Assembly (NCBI RefSeq): GCF_000517105.1
Contig: NZ_KI912148.1
Span: 738,518 to 802,517, forward strand
DNA: 64,000 nt
Reading direction: 5' to 3'
Source: Fischerella sp. PCC 9605
GTDB lineage: Bacteria > Cyanobacteriota > Cyanobacteriia > Cyanobacteriales > Nostocaceae
The notes beneath the pieces are model-generated. The model was not told where the DNA came from and ran no database searches. It saw only the letters and a list, made by a program, of their open reading frames with translations. Of the stretch, positions 9,274 through 18,217 are shown one piece after another; the stretch's first letter is position 1; each line of letters begins with the position of its first letter. The position numbers and the translations under genes are program-made.

Positions 9274-9849
9274 TTTTTATTATAGTTACAAAAATATGTA
9301 AAACTTTATTCACGCCTATCTCTTATGACATATATCTTATTCTAAAATCCTCTATCTTGAGAGTGAGGGTAAATAATAAATATTATTTATTTCTTGAACT
9401 TAGATAATTATTTTAACAGACCTCTTGCAGAAGTCCGGGAAAGTATCAAAGATATGAAGTTTTTCCTTTTCCGTACCTTTGAAATTCACAGCGACCTCTT
9501 CAGAAGAAACTTTTGCTAGCTCAGTCTCTGAAAAAATATCACAACGGCAGCATCAGCATCCGTGTTCTGTCATCTCTTCAGCTTTTGTCACGCCATTGTC
9601 CAGTTATGTCTCATTGTTAGTTGTAGTTCACAAAAACCTTTTGATTTATACCTACCAACTTGCATAAAAGTCAATTCCACCTAATGAAAGAGTTAATCGA
9701 GATTTTGATTGTCTAAAGTAAATTTAAGTAGTTGGTAGTTTCCCACTAACCACTATCTACTAACAGCCAACACTAGTCATAAATTTATTCACGCTGACTT
9801 ACTAGACTTACTAAGCGATCTTTGAATTGAAAAAGAGTGAGATAATTCT
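9274..9849. other. Gap upstream of the hybrid kinase
   Basis: 575 AT-rich bases between two divergent genes, presumably holding both promoters. An STRR pair (GTAGTTGGTAGTTTCCCACTA...) lies at 9728-9775. No gene, tRNA or riboswitch was recognised. A 62-codon frame at 9479 has no ribosome site and no recognisable product. Confidence 0.4.
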
Positions 9850-10176
9850 ATGAATACTCAGGAAAAAAATCAAATAAACCAACCTGTAAGTGAAGATTGG
9901 CATGCTCAAGAAGAACCAAACGTTAAGGAACAAAACTTAACAGTAAATCCAGGCGACAGAATTGATCGATCTCAAACAATTGAAGAGAAAAGCAAGCAGG
10001 TTGCGGTAGATGTTCCTGACATTACGGGAGACTGGATTAAAGTACCCACTTACTTTATTGTGGAATATCCAAATGGTGAAAAAAAGGCACTCCACCATGT
10101 CAAGGATGCCGAAGAAATTTCTGATGTAATTCGACAAGCACGGGTTGATGAAAACGGAAATCGGATTTGGTGGTAA
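9850..10176 (+). CDS. Small hydrophilic protein of unknown function
   Basis: 108 aa with GAGTGAG about ten bases before the ATG. The N-terminal half is charged and probably disordered. The C-terminal half (KVPTYFIVEYPNGEKKALHHVKDAEE...) looks folded and ends in a tryptophan pair. I do not recognise the family. The stop codon is the first triplet of a perfect 26-bp hairpin. No partner gene is evident. The codon pattern and clear start make it a likely real gene. Confidence 0.6.
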   Translation: MNTQEKNQINQPVSEDWHAQEEPNVKEQNLTVNPGDRIDRSQTIEEKSKQVAVDVPDITGDWIKVPTYFIVEYPNGEKKALHHVKDAEEISDVIRQARVDENGNRIWW

Positions 10177-10228
10177 TTAGTTGTTTGTTGGTTGTTGTTT
10201 GGAACAACAACCAACAAACAACTAATTA
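10174..10228. repeat. Perfect 26-bp STRR hairpin at a stop codon
   Basis: The left arm starts TAATTAGTTGTTTGTTGG and the right arm is its exact complement, with a three-base loop TGG at 10200-10202. The first three bases are the stop codon of the upstream gene. It lacks a T-run, but as RNA it would be a very stable stem and may end or protect the transcript. Confidence 0.7.
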
Positions 10229-10233
10229 CCAAT

Positions 10234-10261
10234 GTAGAGACGTGCCATGGCACGTCTCTAC
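10234..10261. repeat. 28-bp perfect palindrome (GTAGA...CATG...TCTAC family), copy 1
   Basis: Each half reads GTAGAGACGTGCCA from the outside in, centred on CCATGG. Other copies are at 51338-51365 (identical), 20861-20888 (one mismatch) and 60221-60248 (different but still perfectly self-complementary). Confidence 0.85.
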
Positions 10262-10310
10262 TAACTGCCAACTACCAACCAATTTTAAGATTATTGGAGT
10301 ATCTACCGCA

Positions 10311-11048
10311 ATGGTAAACCTTATAGTTGCTGACAAGCTAAATTACCGCAGTACGCAAGAACTCAAAAATGAACTACTGGAACTAGTTAAAGGTCGAGAT
10401 ACAGAACCTTTAAAGACTAAAGTAAATTTTTACAATCAAGAATTGCAGTTGTATTTTGAAGAATTGAGCCGACGCAATCCTTTTCCTGTAGTTGCAGATC
10501 AATTACCAATTGTGCTTGGTGTGTGGACACCAATATGGTCTACTATACCTTTCCACGATAGTTTGCCAGGACGGATAGGCGAACAGTCTTATCAAATTTT
10601 TCATGACGATGGCTTCTATGCTAATATTGCCCGTTATGCACCAGGTCATCAGTCGTCTTTCTGGAAAAAAGTTGCATCAAAGTTACCTACTTACGATTTC
10701 ATGGTGATGCAAAGATATGCAGTTCGCAATGATAACTGGTGCATTCAAAATGTAGGAATTTTTCAAGCATTTAGAAACAGAGAAATTCCTCTAACCATTG
10801 ATGATGCTGATAATTGGTTTACTGATGTAGTTAACTCTAAAGTTAAGCCAGATCTGGAAAAAGGTGAATTACCAAAAACACTCAAATTAGAGAATTTGGA
10901 CAAAAATACAATCAAGAAATTTGAAAAAACATACTTAGCCAGTCCGCTGTTTGAGCATATATATGTAGATCGTGATTTGCGGCTTGTGAAAACGCAACGA
11001 GAACCGTCACAGCGACCGAGTTACACAATTGCTGTTCGCAGGCGATGA
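10311..11048 (+). CDS. Conserved cyanobacterial protein, possibly PAP/fibrillin-like
   Basis: 245 aa from ATG 10311, with GGAG 11 bases upstream; the frame extends to 10167 only through repeat DNA. An N-terminal helical region (STQELKNELLELVKGRD) precedes a central segment with LGVWTPIWSTIPFHDSLPG. That segment recalls the beta-strand opening of plastid lipid-associated (fibrillin) proteins, which bind lipids at thylakoids. The resemblance is from memory and weak. No signal peptide or membrane segment. Followed after six bases by an esterase gene, so they are probably co-transcribed. Confidence 0.6.
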   Translation: MVNLIVADKLNYRSTQELKNELLELVKGRDTEPLKTKVNFYNQELQLYFEELSRRNPFPVVADQLPIVLGVWTPIWSTIPFHDSLPGRIGEQSYQIFHDDGFYANIARYAPGHQSSFWKKVASKLPTYDFMVMQRYAVRNDNWCIQNVGIFQAFRNREIPLTIDDADNWFTDVVNSKVKPDLEKGELPKTLKLENLDKNTIKKFEKTYLASPLFEHIYVDRDLRLVKTQREPSQRPSYTIAVRRR

Positions 11049-11054
11049 TAATTT

Positions 11055-11699
11055 ATGTTATTGCTACAAAGACAAGTTACTGGCGCTGGCGGCTACAACT
11101 ACTTACTATTTTTGCCTCAAGGCTATCAAACAGAAGAGTCTGTTTGGCCGATGATTTTATTTCTGCACGGTGCGGGAGAACGAGGTTCTAATCTAGAGTA
11201 TGTCAAAACGCACGGAGTCGCCAAGATTGTAGAGGAACAGGCAAGTTTTCCATTCATTGTAGTTTCTCCTCAGTGTCCGCGTGGTAAATACTGGTCTGTA
11301 GACGTGTTGAGTACTCTTTTAGATGAGGCGATCGCATCTTACCGTGTCGATGTAGATCGAGTGTACTTGACTGGTTTGAGCATGGGTGGCTACGGTACGT
11401 GGCGTTTAGCAGCAGCGCAACCACATCGGTTTGCAGCCATAGCACCAATTTGCGGTGGTGGAAATCCCGAAGAAGCCTGTAACTTGAAGGATCTGCCTAT
11501 ATGGACATTTCATGGCGCGCGCGATCGTATTGTACCCCTAAGTGAGTCGCAAAGAATGGTGCAAGCGCTGAGAGATTGTGGCGCAAGTGTGAAGTTCACA
11601 GTCTACCCAGAAGCCGATCATGACTCATGGACGCAAACTTATAACAATCCAGAACTATACGAGTGGTTTTTGCAGCATCGGCGTTCAATCGCAACTTAG
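11055..11699 (+). CDS. Alpha/beta-hydrolase, esterase/phospholipase type
   Basis: 214 aa. The catalytic triad can be read: nucleophile Ser in GLSMGGYGTW, Asp in FHGARDRIVPLSESQ, His in EADHDSW near the C-terminus. The oxyanion region is LFLHGAGERGSN. This pattern fits the cytosolic carboxylesterase or peptidase-like esterases often labelled phospholipase/carboxylesterase. It starts six bases after the previous gene and is followed with almost no gap by an oxidoreductase, so 10311-12854 is probably one operon. Substrate unknown. Confidence 0.85.
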   Translation: MLLLQRQVTGAGGYNYLLFLPQGYQTEESVWPMILFLHGAGERGSNLEYVKTHGVAKIVEEQASFPFIVVSPQCPRGKYWSVDVLSTLLDEAIASYRVDVDRVYLTGLSMGGYGTWRLAAAQPHRFAAIAPICGGGNPEEACNLKDLPIWTFHGARDRIVPLSESQRMVQALRDCGASVKFTVYPEADHDSWTQTYNNPELYEWFLQHRRSIAT

Positions 11700-11723
11700 T
11701 TGACCGCATTTGAGGTAAATAAT

Positions 11724-12854
11724 ATGACAAATGCAAGCCAAACAAACAGCAAAAACAAAGTCCGTTATGCCGTTATTGGATTGGGTTGGATTGCCCAAGA
11801 AACTGTTTTGCCTGCTTTTGCTGATGCAGAAAACTCTGAATTAGTGGCATTGTTTTCTGAAGATGAAATCAAGCGTCAGGAACTTAGCGAGAAATACGGT
11901 GTTCCTGCTTTTACCTATGAAGAATACGAAGCCTTTTTAAGAAGTGGCGCAGTTGATGCAGTTTATATCGCCCTACCCAATCACTTGCATTGTGAATACA
12001 CTGTCAAAGCAGCGAATGCAGGGGTGCATATACTTTGTGAAAAACCGATGGCAGTGACAGAACAAGAGTGCGAACAAATGATTCGCGCTGCCCAAGAAAA
12101 TAATGTCAAACTGATGATTGCCTATCGCTTGCATTTTGACAAAGCAAATATGCAAGCAGTAGAGATTGTCAAATCAGGAAAACTTGGTGAACCCCGCGTT
12201 TTTAACTCTCTATTTTCTCAGCAGGTTGCGGAAGGTAACGTGCGCTTAGAGCCAATTTCTAATGGCGGCGGCACAGTTTACGATATGGGTATTTACTGCA
12301 TTAATGCTACTCGTTACCTGTTCCAAGACGAACCAACAGAAGTTGTTGCTTTCTGTGCTAATAACGGCGAAAAGCGCTTTGAAGAAGTAGACGAAATGAC
12401 TAGTGCTATCCTGCGTTTCCCTGGGGATAAACTAGCAACTTTTACTTCTAGCTTTGGTGTAGCACCAGTTTCCACTTTGCAAATATTGGGAACAAAAGGC
12501 AACCTGCGGATGGATTCTGCATACTCCTATCAAGGAGAACTGAAGCAACAAATCACCATTGACAACCAAACCGAGGAAAAATCTTATCCTGCGGGCGATC
12601 AGTTTGCCGCAGAAATTGTCTATTTTTCAGATTGCGTGCTAACAGGAAAAGATCCAGAACCTTCTGGAGAAGAAGGATTGGCGGATGTTCGCATTATCCG
12701 GGCAATTATCGCCTCAGCGCAAACAGGTAAACCCGTACAACTGGACGAGTTTAGGGAACAAGCAAGGCCTGCTGCTGAACAGGTAATTCAGCGTCCAGCA
12801 AGCGAAGAACAGCCAGATTTAATTCATGCTGCCGATCCGTCAGGTAAATCTTAG
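11724..12854 (+). CDS. Gfo/Idh/MocA-family NAD(P)-dependent oxidoreductase
   Basis: 376 aa from ATG 11724 with GAGG eight bases upstream; a TTG at 11700 in frame has no ribosome site. The Rossmann start reads VIGLGWIAQETVLPAF, followed by the family hallmark CEKPMAV near residue 95. The C-terminal half is the usual mixed sheet domain. Enzymes of this group oxidise or reduce sugars and inositols, or act on glucose-fructose pairs. The specific substrate cannot be told. Third gene of a likely operon with the esterase; its 3' end meets the convergent MerA-like gene across an STRR hairpin. Confidence 0.85.
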   Translation: MTNASQTNSKNKVRYAVIGLGWIAQETVLPAFADAENSELVALFSEDEIKRQELSEKYGVPAFTYEEYEAFLRSGAVDAVYIALPNHLHCEYTVKAANAGVHILCEKPMAVTEQECEQMIRAAQENNVKLMIAYRLHFDKANMQAVEIVKSGKLGEPRVFNSLFSQQVAEGNVRLEPISNGGGTVYDMGIYCINATRYLFQDEPTEVVAFCANNGEKRFEEVDEMTSAILRFPGDKLATFTSSFGVAPVSTLQILGTKGNLRMDSAYSYQGELKQQITIDNQTEEKSYPAGDQFAAEIVYFSDCVLTGKDPEPSGEEGLADVRIIRAIIASAQTGKPVQLDEFREQARPAAEQVIQRPASEEQPDLIHAADPSGKS

Positions 12855-12922
12855 TTGTTGGTGGTTGGTGGTTGGTGGTTCTAAATCCAAACAACAAACA
12901 ACAAACAACAAACAACAAACAT
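12855..12922. repeat. Inverted STRR between convergent genes
   Basis: GGTTGGTGGTTGGTGGTT repeats face AACAAACAACAAACAACAAA repeats. The pairing is partial. The block occupies the whole space between two convergent genes and may act as a two-way transcription barrier. Confidence 0.6.
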
Positions 12923-14497
12923 TTAACGTCTCAAAGCCAACCAGGTAGAAGTTAGTTTCTTCACTAAGGGAGTTAAACGAGTGCGATTATAAGCATCGGC
13001 TGCTTTGCGAATTGCTTCTGATTGGGTGGGATAAGGGTGAATTGTCTTGGCGATCGCCCCTAATCCCAATTTATTTGTCATCGCCAAGGTAATTTCGTTA
13101 ATCATCTCTCCGGCGTGACGCCCTACAATAGTTGCTCCGAGAATCTTGTCAGTTCCCTTTTTGACATGGATCTTGACAAAACCTTCTGCTTCACCATCAA
13201 CGATCGCCCGATCCACTTCATTCAGAGGAATGTAAAAAGTATCAATTTCAATGCCTTTCTCTTCAGCTTGTTGAGGATACATACCCACATGGGCAACCTC
13301 TGGATCGGTATAGGTACACCAAGGCATAATCAGCGAACTTAGTTTTTTTCTTCCCAGTCCCAAAATCGAAAATAGGGCATTCTGGATGACAATTCGCGCC
13401 GCCGCATCAGCTGCATGGGTATATTTCCATTTCATGCAGACATCCCCGACTGCATATATACGTGGGTTAGTTGTTTGTAGGTAATCGTTGATAATTATCC
13501 CCTTGTCTTGGTCACATTTAACACCTACAGTTTCTAGATTTAAATCTTCAACATTAGGCGATCGCCCTACTGCAACCAAAATTTCATCCACCTTCAGCTT
13601 GTTCTCTTGTCCATTCACCTCGTAGTAAATAACCTTGTCTGCATCCTCACGTTCAACGCGGTGAACGTTCGACCCCAGAATCAACTGAATATCCTCTCGC
13701 ACAAAAGTTTTTTGGATGATCGCCGCCGCATCAGCATCTTCCCGACTCAGTAAATGGGAACCTTTTTGCAGCAAGATCACCTCTGAGCCTAAGCGGCGAA
13801 AGGTTTGAGCTAATTCACAACCGATGTAACCTCCACCGATGACAGCAAGTCGCTTTGGTTGTCGTGTCAGAGAAAATACTGTCTCATTAGTAAGATATTT
13901 AGCTGCTTCTAAGCCTTCAATTGGTAGTTGTTTGGGACGCGAACCAGTAGCAATTACTGCCTTGTTAAATCGCAAAGTTTTCTGTGCAACTTCTACCGTA
14001 TCAGGGCTATAAAAATGTGCCTTGCCAAAAAATACATCTACTCCAAACTCCTGCTGAAACCGCTTAGCAGAATCATGGGGACTAATTTCTACCCGTATCC
14101 TTCGCAGTCTTTCCATCACTGCCGGAAAATCAATATTAATGTAGTGAGGAGTGCCAATACCAAATTTTCCGGCATACTTCACATCTGCAACCACACGCGC
14201 CGAACGAATCATGGTTTTCGACGGTACACAACCCACATTTGTGCAATCACCGCCCATCAGGTGCTTTTCCACCAAAGCCACTTTTGCACCTAACAAAGCT
14301 GCACCAGCTGCCGTCACTAATCCAGCAGTACCCGCACCAATAATCACCAAATTGTAACAAGGAGCAGGTTCAGGGTTAACCCAATTCGGCGGATGGAGGT
14401 TTTCAATTAACTCCTGGTTAAACCGATCCATTGGTGGAACAGTTATGGGTTGGAGTATGGGTGGAATTACTGTTTGACTCATGGCCAGCCACTTCAT
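12923..14497 (-). CDS. MerA-like pyridine nucleotide-disulfide oxidoreductase
   Basis: 524 aa from ATG 14497 with AAGAG about nine bases upstream; TTG 14506 and ATG 14482 are alternatives. The FAD-binding motif IIGAGTAGLVTA is followed by the redox disulfide GGDCTNVGCVPSK, then the NADH motif VIGGGYIGCELA and a C-terminal dimer domain with the active-site HPYPTQSEA. It resembles mercuric reductase and lipoamide dehydrogenase but lacks the extra N-terminal heavy-metal domain and the C-terminal cysteine pair of true MerA. Likely a NAD(P)H-dependent disulfide or quinone reductase. No mer genes are nearby. Confidence 0.85.
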   Translation of the reverse strand: MKWLAMSQTVIPPILQPITVPPMDRFNQELIENLHPPNWVNPEPAPCYNLVIIGAGTAGLVTAAGAALLGAKVALVEKHLMGGDCTNVGCVPSKTMIRSARVVADVKYAGKFGIGTPHYINIDFPAVMERLRRIRVEISPHDSAKRFQQEFGVDVFFGKAHFYSPDTVEVAQKTLRFNKAVIATGSRPKQLPIEGLEAAKYLTNETVFSLTRQPKRLAVIGGGYIGCELAQTFRRLGSEVILLQKGSHLLSREDADAAAIIQKTFVREDIQLILGSNVHRVEREDADKVIYYEVNGQENKLKVDEILVAVGRSPNVEDLNLETVGVKCDQDKGIIINDYLQTTNPRIYAVGDVCMKWKYTHAADAAARIVIQNALFSILGLGRKKLSSLIMPWCTYTDPEVAHVGMYPQQAEEKGIEIDTFYIPLNEVDRAIVDGEAEGFVKIHVKKGTDKILGATIVGRHAGEMINEITLAMTNKLGLGAIAKTIHPYPTQSEAIRKAADAYNRTRLTPLVKKLTSTWLALRR

Positions 14498-14662
14498 GAG
14501 ATACAACTCTTATTATCCTAAAGCGCCAGCCGTCGCTTTTCCTCTAGCTAACGGTGGTTTTGTTGTATCTGGTTTAACTTTGCTCTAATTGTCTCTACGC
14601 GGTTACGATTCACACCTAGATCGCTTTGACCCAAACGCGAAGCCGAACAAACATCATATCTG

Positions 14663-14702
14663 CCCTCACCCCTCTCCCAAATTGGGAGAGGGGGGGTGAG
14701 GG
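14663..14702. repeat. CCCTCACCCCTCTCCC palindrome, copy 1
   Basis: Arms CCCTCACCCCTCTCCCAA and TTGGGAGAGG(GG)GGGTGAGGG form a near-perfect 40-bp palindrome, followed by five T on the right. Related copies are at 15232-15289, 49173-49240 and 49317-49379. Confidence 0.8.
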
Positions 14703-14735
14703 TTTTTAATGAACATGAATTAGCCGGACTTGATA

Positions 14736-14837
14736 TTACATTGCTAGGTTAACTATTGCCCAGTAAGCAACAAGCACCAAAAAAACACCGATCCACAAAA
14801 TAGCTCTGTTCTGAAACAAATTTGTGAGACGATTCAT
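14736..14837 (-). CDS. Possible 33-residue single-pass membrane peptide
   Basis: ATG at 14837 to TAA at 14736. It starts MNRLTNLFQNRAILW and continues as one hydrophobic span (IGVFLVLVAYWAIVNLAM), a positive-inside topology like small photosynthetic or NDH-1 subunits. No clear ribosome site precedes it, and I cannot match it to a named small subunit. It lies in a 970-base space otherwise filled with repeats. Length, charge pattern and hydrophobicity argue for a gene, but chance cannot be excluded. Confidence 0.4.
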   Translation of the reverse strand: MNRLTNLFQNRAILWIGVFLVLVAYWAIVNLAM

Positions 14838-15476
14838 AAGCAGTGATTTGAAAATTGGTTATCAATGTGTGAGCAGAAATGGGATATATAGAGCGGAGAA
14901 TAGGACATAAATTGTCATATTCCCGACTTTCTCATTTGGCGAAAACCAAAGGTTATCTTTATTCCCGATTCATAAGCAAAATATTGACTACTAGCGCTAG
15001 TAGCCATCAGAGTTTAGCCTTAATTTTTGGCTTTTTAACTACTCTGAATGTGTAGGTGATATCAAATCCAGTTGAAATATACACGCTTTCTCAAGCCTGC
15101 ATATGCAGACGTTACAAAACCTATGCTCCTAGTTCCAATCGCTAGGTAACAAGGGCTGATGAATTTGGATTTGATATTAATCTCATTCTAACGATTTCAT
15201 ACCAAGTTGTGTTCAGATATAGCAATTCGTGCCCTCTCCCCCTCCCCTGTTCCAAATTGGGAGAGGGGTGCCGACAGGCGGGGTGAGGGAAGTACTATCT
15301 TTGATTGCACAATTGTATTTTGCAGGGTCAAAAGAGTAGGGACACAACCGCGATCGCCAAAATTACTTCTGTGGATACGTTTTCTGATATCTATCTTGAA
15401 AATACTGAAACACTAAGACACAAAGACACCAAGAGAATGTTGAGCTAGCGTGCCTACTCTAGGATAGACTTTAATA
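14838..15476. other. Gap with palindromes, no gene
   Basis: It holds a degenerate CCCTCTCCC...GGTGAGGG palindrome at 15232-15289 with a CCGACAGGCGG insertion, and an AAACACTAAGACACAAAGAC run at 15408-15433 that recurs, inverted, at 42309-42372. No supported coding frame, tRNA or riboswitch. Confidence 0.5.
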
Positions 15477-17633
15477 TCAATTGCGACTGTGCTGCCGCCA
15501 TTTACTCCTGACAAACAGAATTTCTTCAAAGCTGTAACTATCACCAAGATATTCTTTGATAGGGGTAAGAGCAACATCCCCAAGGGTGTTTAATACTTGC
15601 AATATTTTTTGCTGCTTCTCTACAGGCACTAACTGATTTAAATCTCCAAGTTGATTCTTCTCAATTAAATTGGCAATATGACCGGTAATCGTTTTCGGAC
15701 TCAGGTTACGTTTTTTGGCAATTTCTGAGATGCTCAAGCCTTGTTGATATAACTCTAAAGTTTGTAATTCTGTATTTGAAGGAAAACTAACAAAAGATGT
15801 AGGATTAGTTTTTTGCTCTTGCAATCCTAATTCTTGGCAGTAAGCACGAATTTCGGCAATAAATTTTTCACCATATTGAGCAAGTTTATGAATGCCGACA
15901 CCGGAAAGTTTGGCGAATTCGTCTTTCGTTTGGGGTTTGACTTGAGCCATTAATTTGAGAGTAGAATCGGCAAAGATAATGTAAGGTGGTACAGACTGTT
16001 CGTCAGCAAGTTTTTTCCGAAGAGAACGCAACCTCTGCAATAGCAATTCTGCCTCTGTTGCTTGGGTGCTTCCTTCGTTCCAAGTAATCTTTTGTGTTAC
16101 GGAAACGGCAACAGAAACGGTGCGCTGTCGCCGCATGATTTCCCAACTGAGGGCGTTCAGTTTCAAAACTGCGTAACCATCGGTGCTTTGTTCGAGCAAA
16201 CCTTGATGCAACAGGGAACGTCCCAGCATCCGCCACTCATCCGCACTTTTATCTTTACCAATACCGTAGGTGGATAGTTTATCGTGTTCGTATTGGGTAA
16301 TTTTCTGAGTTTTTGCTCCTCGCAACACATCAATAATATGGCCCATGCCAAATTTTTCTTTACAGCGTGCCACACAAGATAAAAATTTCATTGCTTCCAA
16401 TGTCCAGTCTTGCACTGGTTTGGGATAGCGGCAGTTATCACAATTGCCGCAATTACCTGTAAAGCGTTCCCCAAAGTAACTCAGTTGAATTGTGCGGCGG
16501 CAGTCTGTACCTTCAGCGTAATCGATCATTTGCCGCAGCTGTTGTTTGGCAATCAACTGTTCTTGGGAATCGCTCTTTTGATTGATGAGATACTCTATGA
16601 TTTTGACATCACCATAGCTGTAGAAAAGTGTACAGCGCGAAGGTTCTCCATCCCTGCCTGCCCTACCTGATTCTTGATAGTAACTCTCTAAGTTACGGGG
16701 TATGTCAGAGTGAATGACAAAGCGCACATCCGGTTTATTAATGCCCATACCAAAGGCAATAGTTGCTACCATCACCCGCACATCATCGCGAATAAATCGA
16801 GTTTGATTTTGAGTGCGTTCTTCGTCTGTTAAACCTGCATGATAGGGTAGTGCAGAAACTTTGTCATGTTGCAGTTTAAAGGTAATTTCATCAACTTTTT
16901 TACGTGTCAAGCAATAAACAATTCCAGAACCTGGGGTTTCGCGAATGAGTTCTAGAAGTTCTGCGTAGGCATTCTTTTTTTTGGGGCGGACTTCGTAGTA
17001 AAGATTTTGGCGGTTAAAACTGGCGATGTGAATGCTGGGTTCTTTTAGCCCCAGTTGTTGGATGATATCACTACGAACGCGATCTGTAGCGGTGGCAGTG
17101 AGTGCCCAAGTTGGAACATCAGGGTAACGTTTTCGCAGTAATATCAACTGGCGATACTCTGGACGAAAGTCGTGTCCCCACTCAGAAACGCAGTGTGCTT
17201 CATCAATGGCAAAGGCAGAAATACCAACTTGGTGATGTACTAAATCTAGAAATGGCAGAAATCTGTCACTGACAAGACGTTCTGGGGCGACGTAGAGTAG
17301 TTTAACTTTACCTTGGATGATATATTGTTCGCGCGATCGCGTTTGATAAGAGTTGAGACTGCTATTGAGAAATGTTGCCGCAATCCCATTTTTTCGCAGT
17401 GCTTCTACTTGATCTTGCATTAAGGCTATCAAAGGCGATACCACCACTGTTAAACCTTTTTTGATCAGTGCTGGTAGTTGAAAGCACAGCGACTTGCCCC
17501 CGCCAGTGGGCATGACAATCAGTGAGTCCCGATTAGAAAGCGCATTTTCGATCACTTGCCGCTGTCCGGGGCGAAAGTTATCGTAACCGAAGTAATATTT
17601 CAGCGCTGCTTCTAAATTGGGATACTGAGACAT
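15477..17633 (-). CDS. recQ: ATP-dependent DNA helicase RecQ
   Basis: 718 aa. Helicase motifs are complete: Walker A MPTGGGKSLCFQLPA, DEAHCVSEWGHDFRPEY, ALTATA, and the C-terminal motifs GIVYC and QESGRAGRDGEPS. They are followed by the RecQ zinc site (CRR...CGNCDNC), a winged-helix region, an HRDC domain (about residues 540-620) and a C-terminal HTH-type extension. RecQ unwinds branched DNA in recombination and fork repair. The first 451 bases of the locus (5' coding plus upstream) are duplicated at 18218-18668. The 103 bases from the first codons upstream are identical in both copies, whereas the coding part differs at about 19 positions. Confidence 0.95.
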   Translation of the reverse strand: MSQYPNLEAALKYYFGYDNFRPGQRQVIENALSNRDSLIVMPTGGGKSLCFQLPALIKKGLTVVVSPLIALMQDQVEALRKNGIAATFLNSSLNSYQTRSREQYIIQGKVKLLYVAPERLVSDRFLPFLDLVHHQVGISAFAIDEAHCVSEWGHDFRPEYRQLILLRKRYPDVPTWALTATATDRVRSDIIQQLGLKEPSIHIASFNRQNLYYEVRPKKKNAYAELLELIRETPGSGIVYCLTRKKVDEITFKLQHDKVSALPYHAGLTDEERTQNQTRFIRDDVRVMVATIAFGMGINKPDVRFVIHSDIPRNLESYYQESGRAGRDGEPSRCTLFYSYGDVKIIEYLINQKSDSQEQLIAKQQLRQMIDYAEGTDCRRTIQLSYFGERFTGNCGNCDNCRYPKPVQDWTLEAMKFLSCVARCKEKFGMGHIIDVLRGAKTQKITQYEHDKLSTYGIGKDKSADEWRMLGRSLLHQGLLEQSTDGYAVLKLNALSWEIMRRQRTVSVAVSVTQKITWNEGSTQATEAELLLQRLRSLRKKLADEQSVPPYIIFADSTLKLMAQVKPQTKDEFAKLSGVGIHKLAQYGEKFIAEIRAYCQELGLQEQKTNPTSFVSFPSNTELQTLELYQQGLSISEIAKKRNLSPKTITGHIANLIEKNQLGDLNQLVPVEKQQKILQVLNTLGDVALTPIKEYLGDSYSFEEILFVRSKWRQHSRN

Positions 17634-17719
17634 GGCGATCGCTTTTTCGGGGCTTTCTGCGTGGGTAGTTATGAAGATATCAGGATTTTAACAATACTCC
17701 CGGCTGGAAGTCGCGATAA
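17269..17719. repeat. Direct repeat R1 (recQ 5' region), copy at the intact gene
   Basis: 451 bp aligned without gaps to 18218-18668 at a constant offset of 949; about 19 substitutions by hand count. The two copies flank the 498-bp toxin-antitoxin segment 17720-18217. The right end (17719) is exactly where the toxin reading frame departs from its family sequence. Confidence 0.9.
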
Positions 17720-17875
17720 AGGTATTTGGTCTCCTGGTAATTCTCCTAATTGCAGTTGTTCAATAATTGGTTGAACATCATTACGAATGCTGCGATACTT
17801 CTTTGCCAAAACACGCAAATTGCGTTGGAATTTGGCAGTTGCTTCGACCTGAATTAAGGGTGGTTCACTCTGCAT
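17669..17875 (-). pseudogene. Truncated RelE/ParE-type toxin
   Basis: Starts at ATG 17875 (MQSEPPLIQVEATAKFQRNL), overlapping the antitoxin stop by 11 bases as in type II pairs. It follows the toxin pattern through KKYRSIRNDVQPIIEQLQLGELPGDQIP. From about 17719 the frame runs into duplicated recQ upstream DNA and stops after some 17 foreign residues. The usual C-terminal strands with the catalytic basic residues (RVIYY-like end) are missing, so the toxin should be inactive. Confidence 0.75.
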
Positions 17876-18104
17876 CAATCCCTTCCCATAGTTGAGAGAT
17901 AGGCACAGTATTTCCACTCATAGCATCGTGCCAACCCTGACGAAAACTTTCGCTTGCAGACTCAACAATTTCCTCATCCTCTTCATTCTCTTCCGTAATT
18001 AGGACAATGACTCGAACGCGGCTGTGTTTTGCCAAAGTCAACGGTTCATCTAAAGAAAGTTGACCGAATTCATCGACAGTTCCCTTAACTTCAATTGCTT
18101 TCAT
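17865..18104 (-). CDS. Antitoxin of a type II toxin-antitoxin pair
   Basis: 79 aa: an AbrB-like or SpoVT-like start (IEVKGTVDEFGQLSLDEPL) followed by an acidic linker (EENEEDEEIVESA) and a helix (ESFRQGWHDAMSG) likely to wrap the toxin. The partner toxin is truncated by the recQ duplication, so the antitoxin is probably a solo survivor. The upstream TTATATAGTATAGGAT could be its promoter. Assigned from gene order, size and charge pattern rather than a named family. Confidence 0.65.
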   Translation of the reverse strand: MKAIEVKGTVDEFGQLSLDEPLTLAKHSRVRVIVLITEENEEDEEIVESASESFRQGWHDAMSGNTVPISQLWEGIDAE

Positions 18105-18176
18105 TGTCGTGAAGGTGAATTTTGCTGTTATATAGTATAGGATTTAGGCATGAGAAGGAAAAATCAAGAGATTAGT

Positions 18177-18205
18177 AGGGTGCGTTACGCCAAAGGCTAA
18201 CGCAC
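18177..18205. repeat. GGTGCGTTACG...CTAACGCACC palindrome
   Basis: Arms GGTGCGTTACG and (G)CTAACGCACC enclose CCAAAGG. It lies just inside the junction between the toxin-antitoxin segment and the recQ fragment and may mark where the segment was cut or copied. Confidence 0.6.
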
Positions 18206-18217
18206 CGATGGTTTTAG

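Noticed and set aside
10167-10310. Longer N-terminus of the fibrillin-like protein
   Set aside because: Encoded by the hairpin and the 28-bp palindrome; ATG 10311 has a ribosome site.
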